Of a stretch of DNA of 64,000 nucleotides, positions 36,149 to 46,700 are shown one piece after another. The notes beneath the pieces were generated by a model. That model did no database searches, had not been told where the DNA came from, and was given only the letters and a program-made list of their open reading frames with translations. The stretch's first letter is position 1; each line of letters opens with the position of its first letter. The DNA is from JAXGXQ01 sp040772685 (GTDB taxonomy: Bacteria > Bacillota > Clostridia > Saccharofermentanales > UBA5734), in contig JAXGXQ010000001.1 in the NCBI GenBank assembly GCA_040772685.1, forward strand, positions 496,001 to 560,000, in the 5' to 3' direction. The position numbers and the translations under genes are program-made.

Positions 36149-36976
36149 TCACAACCAGCGGGGCGTAAAGCCAACGGTATCCAAATAATGTTCCAAAAAC
36201 CAGGTTTGCATCAGTGAATCCTTGGTGCGCTCGTAGTAGCTATGCGCGTTTTCAATCCACTTTTCCCGGTCATGCTCTGGTTGAGGCCAGTGTACTACCA
36301 CCAGGTTGCGGGGCTTGATGAACTCCCGGACAATCCTCTGGCCGCGGCTTGTAGATATGTAAGGGAACATCAGCACAGCTACATCTACCGGCGGCAGCGG
36401 GCGTGTTAAGATCGCGAAGTTTTCCGGTGAAATCCGGGCGTCACCAGGGTATAGAATATGCACTCCGCCGACACTGATCATCAGGCCAACATTGGCTACA
36501 TCATGAAAACCTCTGCCTTCGTGTAAAAATGGCAGCGGTTGAATGCTGAAAGGCCCTTTATGAATTGCTGGGGGCAGTGAACGGATAAAACTGCCATCGG
36601 CGTAACTTGTCTGAGTCGGCAATTGCCAGGGCATAGCGGTCATGCGGCTGTGGTCGAAAGGATCGTCCGTTTCCTCCCCTGCCGTTCGCATGGCCGCGAC
36701 AGAAACTTCATCAGCTATAAAATCCAGATCAGGGTACCTTTGCAGAACAGAACGCGCCAGCCGCGGCGAAAAGTGGTCCAGATGATTATGTGTGAAAACC
36801 AGTGCTTTGATTTCCTTGAAAGGCGGCGCGCCGTCCAGCAGCGCCTGCATTGCCGCAGGCGGTGTGCCGGGATAAAGCCGGTGCCCCTCGTGCAAAGCGT
36901 CTACCAGCAGCTGTTGCTCCCGGTATTCGATCATGATGCCGGCGTTGGCGATCAGCATGATTTTAACTGAGTTCAC
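36149..36976 (-). CDS. Metallo-beta-lactamase-fold hydrolase (UlaG-like group)
   Basis: 275 residues. The fold's metal ligands are visible: THNHLDHFSP near 62 (HxHxDH), the His in FLHEGRG near 150, the Asp in LYPGDARIS near 178 and a late His in VVVHWPQPEH. The N-terminal IANAGIMIEYREQQLLVDAL resembles UlaG/ComA-like hydrolases. Substrate unknown. Its start overlaps the end of the FAD dehydrogenase gene, so the two are coupled. Confidence 0.82.
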   Translation of the reverse strand: MNSVKIMLIANAGIMIEYREQQLLVDALHEGHRLYPGTPPAAMQALLDGAPPFKEIKALVFTHNHLDHFSPRLARSVLQRYPDLDFIADEVSVAAMRTAGEETDDPFDHSRMTAMPWQLPTQTSYADGSFIRSLPPAIHKGPFSIQPLPFLHEGRGFHDVANVGLMISVGGVHILYPGDARISPENFAILTRPLPPVDVAVLMFPYISTSRGQRIVREFIKPRNLVVVHWPQPEHDREKWIENAHSYYERTKDSLMQTWFLEHYLDTVGFTPRWL

Positions 36977-38370
36977 GTGGCACTCTCCAAACGGCGCAGA
37001 ACACTGCGTGCGGCGTGAACGCCACTGGCACCGGCTTGTGACAGGCCGCGTGTGATGCCGGCGCCATCGCCTGCTGCGAACATATTCGGCAGCTCAGTTT
37101 CCAGTTCCGGCGTCAGAGTGAGGCGGGCGCTGTAAAACTTTACTTCTACGCCATACAACAAGGTATCGTGGTTGGCTGTGCCGGGTGCGAGTTTGTCCAA
37201 CACCTGAATCATTTCGATTATGTTGTCGAGGTGGCGCTTGGGCAGAACCAGTGACAAATCACCAGGGGTAGCCGCTAATGTTGGTTTGACAAAGCTTTGC
37301 GCCAGTCTGTGGGCGTTGCTGCGCCTGCCGTCTAACAGATCGCCGAACCGTTGCATAATCACGCCGCCGCCCAGCATGTTGGAAAGTGCCGCGATGTGTT
37401 TGCCGTACTGATATGGCTCGCGGAAAGGCTCGGTAAAACTGTTGCTGACCAGCAGCGCAAAGTTTGTGTTCTCGCTATGCAGCTTGGGGTCAGTATAGCT
37501 GTGGCCGTTAACAGTAATAATGCCGTCTGTGTTTTCCGTAACAACCTGGCCGTAGGGGTTCATGCAGAAGGTGCGCACCGCGTCTTTGTACTGTTTGGTG
37601 CGATAAAGCAGCTTGGCCTCGTATACAGCATCCGTTATGTTCTTGAAAACCAGCGCCGGCAGTTCCACACGCACGCCAATATCTACTTGGTTATTGAGTA
37701 ACGACAGGTTCAGGCGCCGGCATTGGTCGCTGAACCATTCCGCGCCTGAACGTCCGGGCGCGACAATTAAATAGCGGCAGGAATATTCGCCTTTACTGGT
37801 CTCCAGTCGGTAGCCGTCAGCCGCCACCGGATTGATATTTTCAACTTTGATACCGCAGATCAGGTCAAGACGCTCGCTCAGCCATTTGGCCTGGGCTGTC
37901 AGGATTTGCAAATTTCGCTCTGTGCCCAGGTGTTTGCAGCGAGCATCCAGTAAATGCAGATCATAACCGAGCGCAGCGCGCCGAATTTCATCTGCCGCCG
38001 GCGTGAATGTTGAATGGAATTCGGTTGTGGCGCCAAAATTCTGGTTGACTGAGTCAACATATTCAATCAGGTTCATTACTTTGTCAGCAGATAGATAATC
38101 AGTGAGCCAGCCGCCGAATTGGGTGGTGAAATTAAATTTACCATCAGAAAAGGCGCCTGCGCCGCCGAAGCCGCGCATAATATCACAGCTTGGGCAGTTG
38201 ATGCAGATATCTGTTTTCTTGCTGACTATCGGGCAGTTGCGGTGCTTGATATCCGCGCCCTGCTCCATGAGCGCGATTTTGAGCTCAGGGCGGCTGCTGA
38301 TCAGTTCATAACCAGCGAAGATACCGGCCAGACCTGCACCGATAATTATTACATCATATTTAGTGTCCAT
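36973..38370 (-). CDS. FAD-dependent dehydrogenase (COG2509-type)
   Basis: 465 residues. Rossmann FAD-binding start YDVIIIGAGLAGIFAGYEL with GxGxxG, a Cys-rich segment CPIVSKKTDICINCPSCD followed by GFGGAGAFSDGKFNF, and a C-terminal second FAD contact NMFAAGDGAGITRGLSQAGA. These are hallmarks of the uncharacterised FAD-dependent dehydrogenase group related to HI0933/BaiN-like proteins. Reaction unknown. Overlaps the MBL-fold gene (ATGA-type) and lies 45 bases after the DUF975 gene. The Cys pairs might bind metal or a cluster. Confidence 0.85.
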   Translation of the reverse strand: MDTKYDVIIIGAGLAGIFAGYELISSRPELKIALMEQGADIKHRNCPIVSKKTDICINCPSCDIMRGFGGAGAFSDGKFNFTTQFGGWLTDYLSADKVMNLIEYVDSVNQNFGATTEFHSTFTPAADEIRRAALGYDLHLLDARCKHLGTERNLQILTAQAKWLSERLDLICGIKVENINPVAADGYRLETSKGEYSCRYLIVAPGRSGAEWFSDQCRRLNLSLLNNQVDIGVRVELPALVFKNITDAVYEAKLLYRTKQYKDAVRTFCMNPYGQVVTENTDGIITVNGHSYTDPKLHSENTNFALLVSNSFTEPFREPYQYGKHIAALSNMLGGGVIMQRFGDLLDGRRSNAHRLAQSFVKPTLAATPGDLSLVLPKRHLDNIIEMIQVLDKLAPGTANHDTLLYGVEVKFYSARLTLTPELETELPNMFAAGDGAGITRGLSQAGASGVHAARSVLRRLESAT

Positions 38371-38415
38371 TACCGGTTTTATTTACCTTTACATATTCTT
38401 TTATCCTGATTCAGC

Positions 38416-39368
38416 TTATTGCTGATATTCTGGTGCCCGGATATAGCCGAATTCTTCCATGCTGGACATGTTTTTCTCTACCGCGAGGGTACGCAAGCGG
38501 GCATAAAGTTCAGCTTGGGTCGCGTTGTAGTAAGGCAGAACAAACAAGATGCCGACACAGCAGGCCAGGAAACCGAGGATAAACCAGCCAATAAAAGATA
38601 AGTCGAGCACAAACATCGACCATTTGTGGCCTTTGGTCATTTCAATCGAAAGACGCAGTGCCCGTTTGCGGCCGATCGTCGGATTATCGCCCAGAATCCA
38701 GGGCACCATGCGGTAAGCATACATGCGGTTGGTATAAACAAGTGAAAGCAACATGACACCGACGACATAGATTAGAATCAGGATCGGGCCCATGGAATTG
38801 AGCCAGTTCATGCCGGCTTGATCACCAGTAACGCTGGCGATCCTGAACACCGGCACAAAAAGCGAAACTCCGGCGCCAATGCTGAAGACGAGCGGCAGTA
38901 AGCTCCAGAGGCACAGCATCAGGCCGCGCCAGAATTGTGCTGAAACCGTTGTCAGGTAGTTGCCGGAGCGGAACAGACTGAACATGAAGCCGATCGAGGG
39001 CGTGTTCGCCATTTCCCGATTGCGGGAATACCAGCGGTTGCCGCCGGCTTCGATTACATTGCCGACGAAGATTTTGAAAGCAATTGCGAAAAGAGCGGCA
39101 AAAATGGCAATGCCACTGAACAGCATAATCGCCGGCCAGTTAAGGTTATTCAGGAAATCGGTAATATTATCCCAGGCTTGCCCCCGGGTACCATCCATTC
39201 CCGCCAGCTTGTGTCGTTGGAATTCATTCTATAGCTTGAGGTAGTGCCGGTTGAACCAACCGAACCGCCGCCCAGCAGGCTCATAATCAAAGCAACAGCG
39301 AAAGCACTCCAGTAGCGGCCACTCAAATGTGTTTTGGCATCTTGTTTTAAGTCAGCGTGTCTCCACAT
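38416..39368 (-). pseudogene. DUF975 membrane protein, split by a one-base frameshift
   Basis: The start at ATG 39368 (GGAGG seven bases upstream) reads MWRHADLKQDAKTHLSGRYW, the typical DUF975 N-terminus with its first membrane segment, but ends at 39150. The rest, with four to five further membrane helices (LCLWSLLPLVFSIGAGVSLF, PILILIYVVGVMLLSLVY, LSFIGWFILGFLACCVGILF), continues in another frame to 38416. Adding one G to the run of five (C5 at 39181-39185 on the plus strand) joins them as VPGGQAWDNITDFL. So it is either a sequencing slip or a homopolymer frameshift. Integral membrane protein of unknown role. Confidence 0.78.
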
Positions 39369-39590
39369 GTAAAAATCCTCCATCCGGTTCAAACATTGAC
39401 CTTAATATTATACAGATCCCTTGGCGTTACATCATCAGCGTTTTGTAAGCAATTGTGGCCTAATGACTATTAACAGCGCTTTTTTCATCATAACAGATGC
39501 GATTGCAACGTCAATCGTGTTATGATAAAAATCAAATTCGGAAACAATTTGCTCATAAATGAGCTTAGTTTAGCTTTGGAGGAATTATAG

Positions 39591-40799
39591 ATGAAAATTG
39601 AAGCAGGCAGTGTAACTTCTGTGCCAGGCTTCCTGGCAGCCGGAGTTGCCTGTGGCTTAAAAGCAAATGGCAATAAGGATCTGGCTTTGGTGGTAAGTGA
39701 CGAACCGGCGGTTGCCGCTGGTGTATTTACCAGGAATTTAGTAAAAGGACATTCTCTTGTCCGCACCATGGAACTGTTGGCCGCCGGCCAGGCCCGCGGT
39801 ATTGTGATCAACAGCGGCAATGCCAACGCTTGTGTTGGCGCTGACGGTCCTGTTGCTGCCGAGGCCATGGCTGCTTCAGTTGCCAAAGAGCTCGGCTGCC
39901 AGCCCGCTGAAATCCTCACCGGTTCAACCGGAGTTATCGGCAAGCGCCTGGACCTGCAAGCTGTTGAGCTTGGCGCAAAACTGGCGGTGGCTGAATTAAC
40001 ATCAGACGTTACTGGCGGCAACAACGCTGAGCAGGCGATTATGACCACCGACCTGATTCCCAAAGAAGGCGTTGCCCGGTTTGAAGCGGACGGCAAAACT
40101 GTGACATTGGCTGGCATGGCCAAGGGTTCGGGCATGATCCATCCCAATATGGCCACCATGATTTGCGTTATTACAACCGATGCCTTGATTAGCCAGCCGC
40201 TGTTGCAGCAGTTGCTCAAGGCCTCGGTCGACCAGACTTTTAACCGCGTTAGTGTCGACGGCGATACCAGTGTCTGCGACATGGTAGTTGTGCTGGCCAA
40301 CGGCAAATCCGGCCTATCTGAAATTTTGTCGGATACCCCTGCCGCCAACCAGTTCCAAGCAGCCTTAGTGGCGCTTGGAACCCACCTCTCCCGCCTGATC
40401 GCCCGGGATGGCGAAGGCGCTACCAAGCTGATCGAGCTGCAGGTAAACGGCGCCCGCACTTCAGAGGATGCATACAAAATAATCCAGGCGGTAGGCAAAT
40501 CGCCACTGGTAAAAACCGCTATGTTTGGGGAAGACGCCAATTGGGGCCGCATTTTGACCGCTGCCGGTTATTCCGGCGCTGACTTTGACCCCAATGGCTG
40601 TGATATTTATCTGGGCGATTTAAAGGTTTGCGAAGCCGGCACTGCCCTTCTGTTTGATGAAGCCAGAGCCAGTGAAATCCTGCAGGAAAATGAGATCCTG
40701 ATCCGCATTGAACTCTCAGACGGAGCTGCCAGCGATCACCTTTGGACCTGCGATTTCTCTTATGATTACGTGAAAATTAACGGCAGTTATCGGACATAA
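39591..40799 (+). CDS. argJ: Bifunctional ornithine acetyltransferase / N-acetylglutamate synthase
   Basis: 402 residues; moves the acetyl group from N-acetylornithine to glutamate in the cyclic arginine pathway (and may acetylate glutamate with acetyl-CoA). The precursor self-cleaves before the nucleophilic Thr in KGSGMIHPNMATM, seen near residue 187-190; the oxyanion STGVIG motif lies near 112 and GEDANWGRILTAAGYSG near 308. TTTGGAGG precedes the ATG. It stands alone, without argC, argB or argD, on the strand opposite to its neighbours. A long open frame antisense to it is a shadow. Confidence 0.96.
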   Translation: MKIEAGSVTSVPGFLAAGVACGLKANGNKDLALVVSDEPAVAAGVFTRNLVKGHSLVRTMELLAAGQARGIVINSGNANACVGADGPVAAEAMAASVAKELGCQPAEILTGSTGVIGKRLDLQAVELGAKLAVAELTSDVTGGNNAEQAIMTTDLIPKEGVARFEADGKTVTLAGMAKGSGMIHPNMATMICVITTDALISQPLLQQLLKASVDQTFNRVSVDGDTSVCDMVVVLANGKSGLSEILSDTPAANQFQAALVALGTHLSRLIARDGEGATKLIELQVNGARTSEDAYKIIQAVGKSPLVKTAMFGEDANWGRILTAAGYSGADFDPNGCDIYLGDLKVCEAGTALLFDEARASEILQENEILIRIELSDGAASDHLWTCDFSYDYVKINGSYRT

Positions 40800-40801
40800 T
40801 A

Positions 40802-40847
40802 AAACGGCAGTTGCAGAACTTTATAATTTGTTCCGTGACTGCCGTTT
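40802..40847. terminator. Bidirectional terminator between argJ and the GNAT gene
   Basis: AAACGGCAGT (40802-40811) pairs with ACTGCCGTTT (40838-40847); convergent genes on each side. Confidence 0.65.
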
Positions 40848-40909
40848 AGCTTAATTAATCATATATCTTCGGTTACTTAGGTTGCTTAGTTCTCTTTGTG
40901 ACTGCCTGC

Positions 40910-41233
40910 CTAGTGGGAAGCATCAAGCTTACAGGCAACGGGTTCGCCCGACAAATCCTGCGAAATAATGTCGGCGTACTCTTCTGCGTGCTTTTTGAGC
41001 CAGGCATTGGCATAAGAACAGGTCGCTGTAGTAATCGCCTTTTGTTCGCGAATGTAATTTGCCACAACTTCCATCATCTTTCCGGCAATCCCCTGCCCGC
41101 GCAGGTCGGGGCCGACAAAAGTATGATTTATATCCCACTCGCCGTTCGTTTTCACGATGTAGGTAGCTTTGGCTATTGTTTCGCCAGCCTCATTAGTGCT
41201 GTAGATTTTGCCTTTTTCAAATATCCAGTCCAT
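40910..41233 (-). CDS. Small GNAT-type N-acetyltransferase
   Basis: 107 residues. A minimal GNAT fold with the acetyl-CoA loop GPDLRGQGIAGKMMEVVANY (R/Q-x-x-G-x-A) and ATCSYANAWLKKH, as in the COG2388 (GCN5-related, YjdJ-like) group, whose members are about 90-110 residues long. Substrate unknown. Lies 57 bases after the clpE stop on the same strand. Confidence 0.85.
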   Translation of the reverse strand: MDWIFEKGKIYSTNEAGETIAKATYIVKTNGEWDINHTFVGPDLRGQGIAGKMMEVVANYIREQKAITTATCSYANAWLKKHAEEYADIISQDLSGEPVACKLDASH

Positions 41234-41289
41234 TATTCTCTCCGCTCTCTTACCTGCTCGCTATTTCAAATCATATTTACCACATGGTA

Positions 41290-43701
41290 TCAAAGCTTAT
41301 CAAACACAATTTCTCTGTCCTTGAGGTCGGCAGAAACGCCGATCGCTCCCTTGAGGCTGCCGGAAAGCAGCAGGTCGGCCAGCGGATCTTCCAGTAAGCG
41401 CTGAATCGTTTTGCGGAGTGGACGGGCGCCGTATTTCGGGTCGTACCCTTCCTTGGCCAGCAGATCCTTTACAGGATCGGTGACAACAAAACGGATTCCT
41501 TTTTCCTGTAGTGTTGCTGCAACTTCTTTTAGCATCAGGTCAACGATTTCCCGGATCTCTTCACGGCTGAGCTCCCTGAACACGACGATCTCGTCGACGC
41601 GGTTGAGAAATTCCGGTCGGAACAGTTCTTTAAGCACAGTCTGCACCCGGTTTTCCAGAGCAACGTAGCTGTCGGCGCCAAAACCGATGCCGTGGCCTTT
41701 AAGCGTTGTGCCTGCATTGGAAGTCATGATAATAATGGTATTTTCAAAGCTGACCAGACGCCCGTGGCTGTCTGTTAAACGGCCGTCATCGAGAATCTGC
41801 AGCAAGATGTTGAATACATCCGCATGTGCTTTTTCAATTTCGTCGAGCAGAATAACCGAATATGGTTTACGGCGGATTTTTTCAGTCAGCTGACCGCCGT
41901 CATCGTAGCCAACATAACCGGGCGGCGAGCCGATCAGTTTAGAAACGGTATGCGGTTCCATGAACTCGGACATATCGAGCCGCACCATAGCGTCTTCGCT
42001 TTCGAACATTGCTTCAGCAACGGCTTTCACCAGCTCGGTTTTACCAACACCGGTGGGGCCGACGAAGATAAACGAGGAGGGTTTGCGCTTTTTACCGAAA
42101 CCGGCACGGTTGCGGCGGATAGCCCGGGCAAGTGAAGACACAGCTTCTTGTTGGCCGACAATGCGTTGATGCAGGCGGTCTTCGAGCTTCAACAGTTTTT
42201 CTTTTTCTGATTCGCTGATGCGCTGTACAGGAATTCCTGTCCACATCTCCACCACTTTGGCGATATTTTCGGTTGTAATAACGGTAGGTTTGCTGGCTTC
42301 GGTGACTGTTTCAATTTCCTTTTCTGTGCGCAGGAGGCGCGAACGCAGGTCAGCCTGCTGTTCAAACAACTGCAGGTTGTCCGGGCTGCCGGCTATTTGA
42401 TTTTCCAGTTTTTCCAGCGCAGCTTGTTCCTGCTGATGGCGCGCGTTGAGTTCACTCAGCTGTACCAGGCTGCGGTTGGCCAGGTTGGCGCTGGAGCCGG
42501 CCTCATCGAGCAGATCGATTGCTTTGTCCGGCAGGAAGCGGTCGGTTATATAGCGCGAGGACATGGTCACTGCGGTTTCAATTACTTCGTCACTGATAAT
42601 AATGTGGTGGTGATCTTCGTAATAATCGCGCACGCCCTTCAGGATCTCAATAGTTTCGGCTTCGCTGGGTTCTTCGACAATTACCTTCTGGAAACGCCGT
42701 TCCAAAGCAGAATCTTTTTCGATAAAGCGGCGGTATTCATCCAGCGTTGTCGAACCCAGCACCCGGATTTCACCTTTAGCCAGAGCCGGTTTCAGGATAT
42801 TAGCCGCGTTCATTGCGCCTTCAGCATCGCCGGCGCCCATAATATTATGCAGCTCATCAATCACCAGAATGATGTTGCCGTTGCGGCGCGCGTCATCAAC
42901 CACACCCTTCATGCGGCTTTCAAACTGGCCGCGGAACTGGGTGCCGGCTACCATGGCCGTCATATCGAGCAGATAAACTTCCTGGGTCAGCAGCTTGGCA
43001 GGTACTTCGCCATTGCTTATTTTGACGGCAAGCCCTTCAGCGATAGCGGTTTTGCCAACGCCGGGCTCGCCCAGCAGCACAGGGTTATTTTTTGAACGGC
43101 GGTTAAGGATCTGGATAACACGTTCCAGTTCCTTTTCGCGGCCGATGATCCGGTCGATCTGGCCTTCGCGGGCTTTGTCGGTCAAATTGCTGCCGAACTG
43201 GTCAAGGAACTTGCGTTTGCGGTCACGTCCCGGGGTGCCGGTGCGGGTATCCTGATCACGCCTGGTACGGCGCTCATTATTGCCGGCTTCGCTGTCACCG
43301 CCAATGGAGGCACGCATCAGCCCGTTGCCGGGAACATCGTCGTTTTCCTCTTCACTGCCCTGGTCTTCGTCCGCCTCAATCAATGCCATATTTTCACCAT
43401 TAGCGACAAATTCACCCAGGGATTCGGTCAGGCTTTCCATGTCAGAGCCGCTCAGCAGCACCCGGAACATTTCTTCAGGGCTTTTGCCGTCCATGCTGCT
43501 CATTATTCCGTTGAGACGTGCTGTTAAATCGTCAATATTATTGTCGTTGATACCTGCTTTAGTGAACAGGTCGTCCATGCCGCCGAGGCCGGTTTTGTAA
43601 GCGCATTTAAGGCAAAGACCTTCGTTGATCCGCTGGCCGCTCTCAAAGCGTGTCGTAAACACGACTGCAATATTATTTTTACAAAGTACACATTTTGCCA
43701 T
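41290..43701 (-). CDS. clpE: ClpE-type Clp protease ATPase with N-terminal zinc finger
   Basis: 803-residue class I Clp/Hsp100 unfoldase. Cys pairs at 4/7 (CVLC) and 30/33 (CLKC) form the zinc finger that distinguishes ClpE from ClpC. First AAA+ domain: Walker A LLGEPGVGKTAIA near 215 and DELHNIMGAG. A UVR-like coiled middle region lies at about 440-500. Second AAA+ domain: Walker A GPTGVGKTEL near 550, sensor region PEFLNRVDE and a C-terminal D2 small domain. A ClpP-docking loop near GAGFGKKRKP is not obviously canonical (usually GF/L). It follows uvrA with a one-base TAATG overlap. In Firmicutes clpE is a CtsR-type heat-stress gene; no CtsR operator was evident. Confidence 0.9.
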   Translation of the reverse strand: MAKCVLCKNNIAVVFTTRFESGQRINEGLCLKCAYKTGLGGMDDLFTKAGINDNNIDDLTARLNGIMSSMDGKSPEEMFRVLLSGSDMESLTESLGEFVANGENMALIEADEDQGSEEENDDVPGNGLMRASIGGDSEAGNNERRTRRDQDTRTGTPGRDRKRKFLDQFGSNLTDKAREGQIDRIIGREKELERVIQILNRRSKNNPVLLGEPGVGKTAIAEGLAVKISNGEVPAKLLTQEVYLLDMTAMVAGTQFRGQFESRMKGVVDDARRNGNIILVIDELHNIMGAGDAEGAMNAANILKPALAKGEIRVLGSTTLDEYRRFIEKDSALERRFQKVIVEEPSEAETIEILKGVRDYYEDHHHIIISDEVIETAVTMSSRYITDRFLPDKAIDLLDEAGSSANLANRSLVQLSELNARHQQEQAALEKLENQIAGSPDNLQLFEQQADLRSRLLRTEKEIETVTEASKPTVITTENIAKVVEMWTGIPVQRISESEKEKLLKLEDRLHQRIVGQQEAVSSLARAIRRNRAGFGKKRKPSSFIFVGPTGVGKTELVKAVAEAMFESEDAMVRLDMSEFMEPHTVSKLIGSPPGYVGYDDGGQLTEKIRRKPYSVILLDEIEKAHADVFNILLQILDDGRLTDSHGRLVSFENTIIIMTSNAGTTLKGHGIGFGADSYVALENRVQTVLKELFRPEFLNRVDEIVVFRELSREEIREIVDLMLKEVAATLQEKGIRFVVTDPVKDLLAKEGYDPKYGARPLRKTIQRLLEDPLADLLLSGSLKGAIGVSADLKDREIVFDKL

Positions 43702-46700
43702 TAATTACTTTCCTTTATCCGGCTTTTTTGCCGGGTACCGGCACTTTTTACGGTTGCTTTACCGCTTTGCTGTGCCGCTGTAGTCTTAGTAGTCTTGGTA
43801 GTCTTGCTCGTTTTCGCCGGTAGCTTTACGGCTGTTGTCATTTTTTTCGGCTGCCTGGCGGCTTGCTTCTTCTGCTCCGCAATTGCCTGGCGCGGCAGCT
43901 GCTGAGGGGTTGAAAGCCAGGGGTCGGCCGGCTCTGCCTGTCTTACTGAGCCGCGCTGGGCGGTAGGCAGAATCCGTGCCAGGTACTGACCTGTATAGGA
44001 CGAAGGCACGCGGGCAATTTCTTCCGGTGTGCCTGTGGCAACAACCTTGCCGCCGGCTTCGCCGCCTTCAGGGCCCAAGTCAATAACGTAGTCCGCTGTC
44101 TTGATAACATCGAGATTGTGCTCTATTACCAATACAGTGTTACCATTTTCAGTCAGCCTAAATAAAATGTCAACCAGCTTATGGACGTCGGCAATGTGCA
44201 AGCCAGTAGTAGGTTCGTCAAGGATATAGAACGTGCGGCCGGTGCCGCGGCGCGATAATTCTGTGGCCAGCTTAACCCGTTGGGCTTCACCGCCTGAAAG
44301 CTGGGTTGAGGGTTGTCCGAGCCTGATGTAGCCAAGGCCGACATCCTGCAGAGTAACCAGTTTGCGGTGGATACGCGGAATGCTTTCAAAGAATTCAGCA
44401 GCTTCATTAACAGTCATCGCCAGAACTTCGGCGATATTGCGGCCTTTGAAACGGACTTCCAGAGTTTCCCGGTTGTAGCGTTTGCCTTTGCAGACATCAC
44501 AGGTTACGTAGATATCCGGCAGGAAGTGCATTTCGATGCGGTTAACTCCGTCTCCCCCACAGGCTTCACAGCGGCCGCCGCGTACGTTAAAGCTGAAGCG
44601 GCCGGGCTTGTAGCCGCGGGAGCGGGCATCGGCAGTCTGGGCAAAAAGGCTGCGTACCAGGTCGAATAGACCGGTGTACGTCGCGGGGTTCGAACGCGGT
44701 GTACGCCCGATTGGAGACTGGTCGATGGCAATGACTTTGTCAAGGTGCTCAAGGCCTTCGATTGAATCAAAATTGCTGGTATGACGGCGTGCTCCGTTGA
44801 GATCGGTCAGCAGTTTTTTTAGAATTATGCCGTTAACCAACGAGCTTTTGCCGGAACCGGAAACACCGGTTATACAAGTCATAACGCCCAGCGGAATCGA
44901 CACATCAATGTGCTTCAGGTTATTTTCGGCAGCGCCACGCACTACAAGGCGGGCACCGTTGCCAACTTTTCGGGTTTCAGGTACCAGAATAGCGCGCTTG
45001 CCGCTAAGGTATTGGCCGGTAATCGATTCCGGCACAGCCATGATCTCCGCCGCATTACCTGTTGCCACTACGTGTCCGCCGTGCTCGCCGGCGCCGGGAC
45101 CCATGTCGATTATGTAGTCGGCTGCACGCATGGTTTCTTCGTCGTGCTCCACCACCATAACCGTATTACCCAGATCGCGCAGGCGTCTCAGGGTTTGCAG
45201 CAACCTGCCGTTGTCACGCTGGTGCAGGCCGATACTGGGCTCATCGAGAATGTAAAGCACCCCGGAAAGACCGGAACCGATTTGAGTTGCCAGACGGATG
45301 CGCTGTGCTTCACCGCCTGAGAGCGTGGCTGAAGCGCGGGCCAGTGTCATATAGTCAAGGCCGACATCAACCAGAAAGGTAAGCCGGGCTTCGATTTCCT
45401 TCAGTATCTGTTCACCAATGCGTTGCTGGCGCGGTGTCAGTTCGAGCTTGTTGAGAAAATCGCGGCAGCGCCGGATCGGCAGCAGTGTCAAATCGTATAT
45501 GCTGCGGCCGCCTACAGTCACAGCCAATGATTCAGGCTTTAAGCGGGCGCCCTGGCAGCTTGGGCAGGGCGTCACCGACATGAACTGTTCGTAATACGAA
45601 TGCATCTCGCTCGATGAAGTTTCGCGCGAACGGCGTTCCAGGCTCGGGATAACGCCTTCCCAGCGAGTGGTGTAATTCTCGCCGCGCGGGTATTTGCTGT
45701 TGGATGTGTCCACCTGCAGCTTTTGACCGTTGCTGCCGAACAGAATGATGTCTCTTTCTTTTTTTGTCAGTTTATTGAATGGTGTGTCGAGCGAAATATT
45801 GTAATGGCGCGCCAGGGCGTCGGCGAAAGCACTGGCCCAGCTGCCGGCTTCACCAAAATTCCAGCCGCCGGCACGGATCGCACCTTCATTCAAGCTGAGC
45901 TTTTCGTCGAAAACCACCAACTCAGGATCGATTCGGCTGAAGAAGCCCAGCCCGGTGCAGGTGGGGCAGGCGCCATACGGATTGTTAAAGGAAAACATCC
46001 GCGGCGTGATTTCTTCCAGGCTGATATTACAGGCCGGGCAGGAAAAATTCTGGGAGAACAATACTTCTTCGTCGAACGGATGTTCCACGTCGCCTTCGCA
46101 TTGCGTGCCTGTAATGTGCGCGATCACCAGCCCATTAGCCAGTGTGAGCGCCGCTTCAATTGAATCCGCTAAACGGGTATGCAAACCGGGACGCAGGATC
46201 AGACGGTCAACGATAACCTCGATTGTATGCTTTTTATTGCGGTCAAGGACAATATCTTCTTCAAGCTCATAAATGCTGCCGTCAACCCGGACGCGGACAT
46301 ACCCAGAACGGCGGAAATCCTCAAACAGCTTGGCATACTCACCTTTACGGCCGCGGATCACAGGCGCCATCAGCTGCAGCCGGCTCTCCTCCGGGTACTT
46401 GTTGATAGCTTCAATTATCTGATCCACCGATTGGCGCTCAATCACCCGGCCGCACTGTGGACAATGCGGCGTGCCGATGCGCGCGTAAAGCAGGCGGAAA
46501 TAATCGTAGATTTCCGTTACTGTGCCTACGGTTGAACGCGGGTTGTTGCTGGTGCTCTTCTGGTCAATCGAAATCGCCGGCGAAAGGCCTTCAATGGAAT
46601 CGATATCCGGCTTTTCCATTTGGCCTAAAAACTGGCGGGCATAGGCTGAAAGCGATTCAACATAACGACGCTGGCCCTCGGCATAAATTGTGTCGAAGGC

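Noticed and set aside
39488..40552. 354-codon minus-strand open frame antisense to argJ
   Set aside because: argJ on the other strand is fully recognisable; the antisense product is Ser/Ala/Pro-rich with no known pattern.
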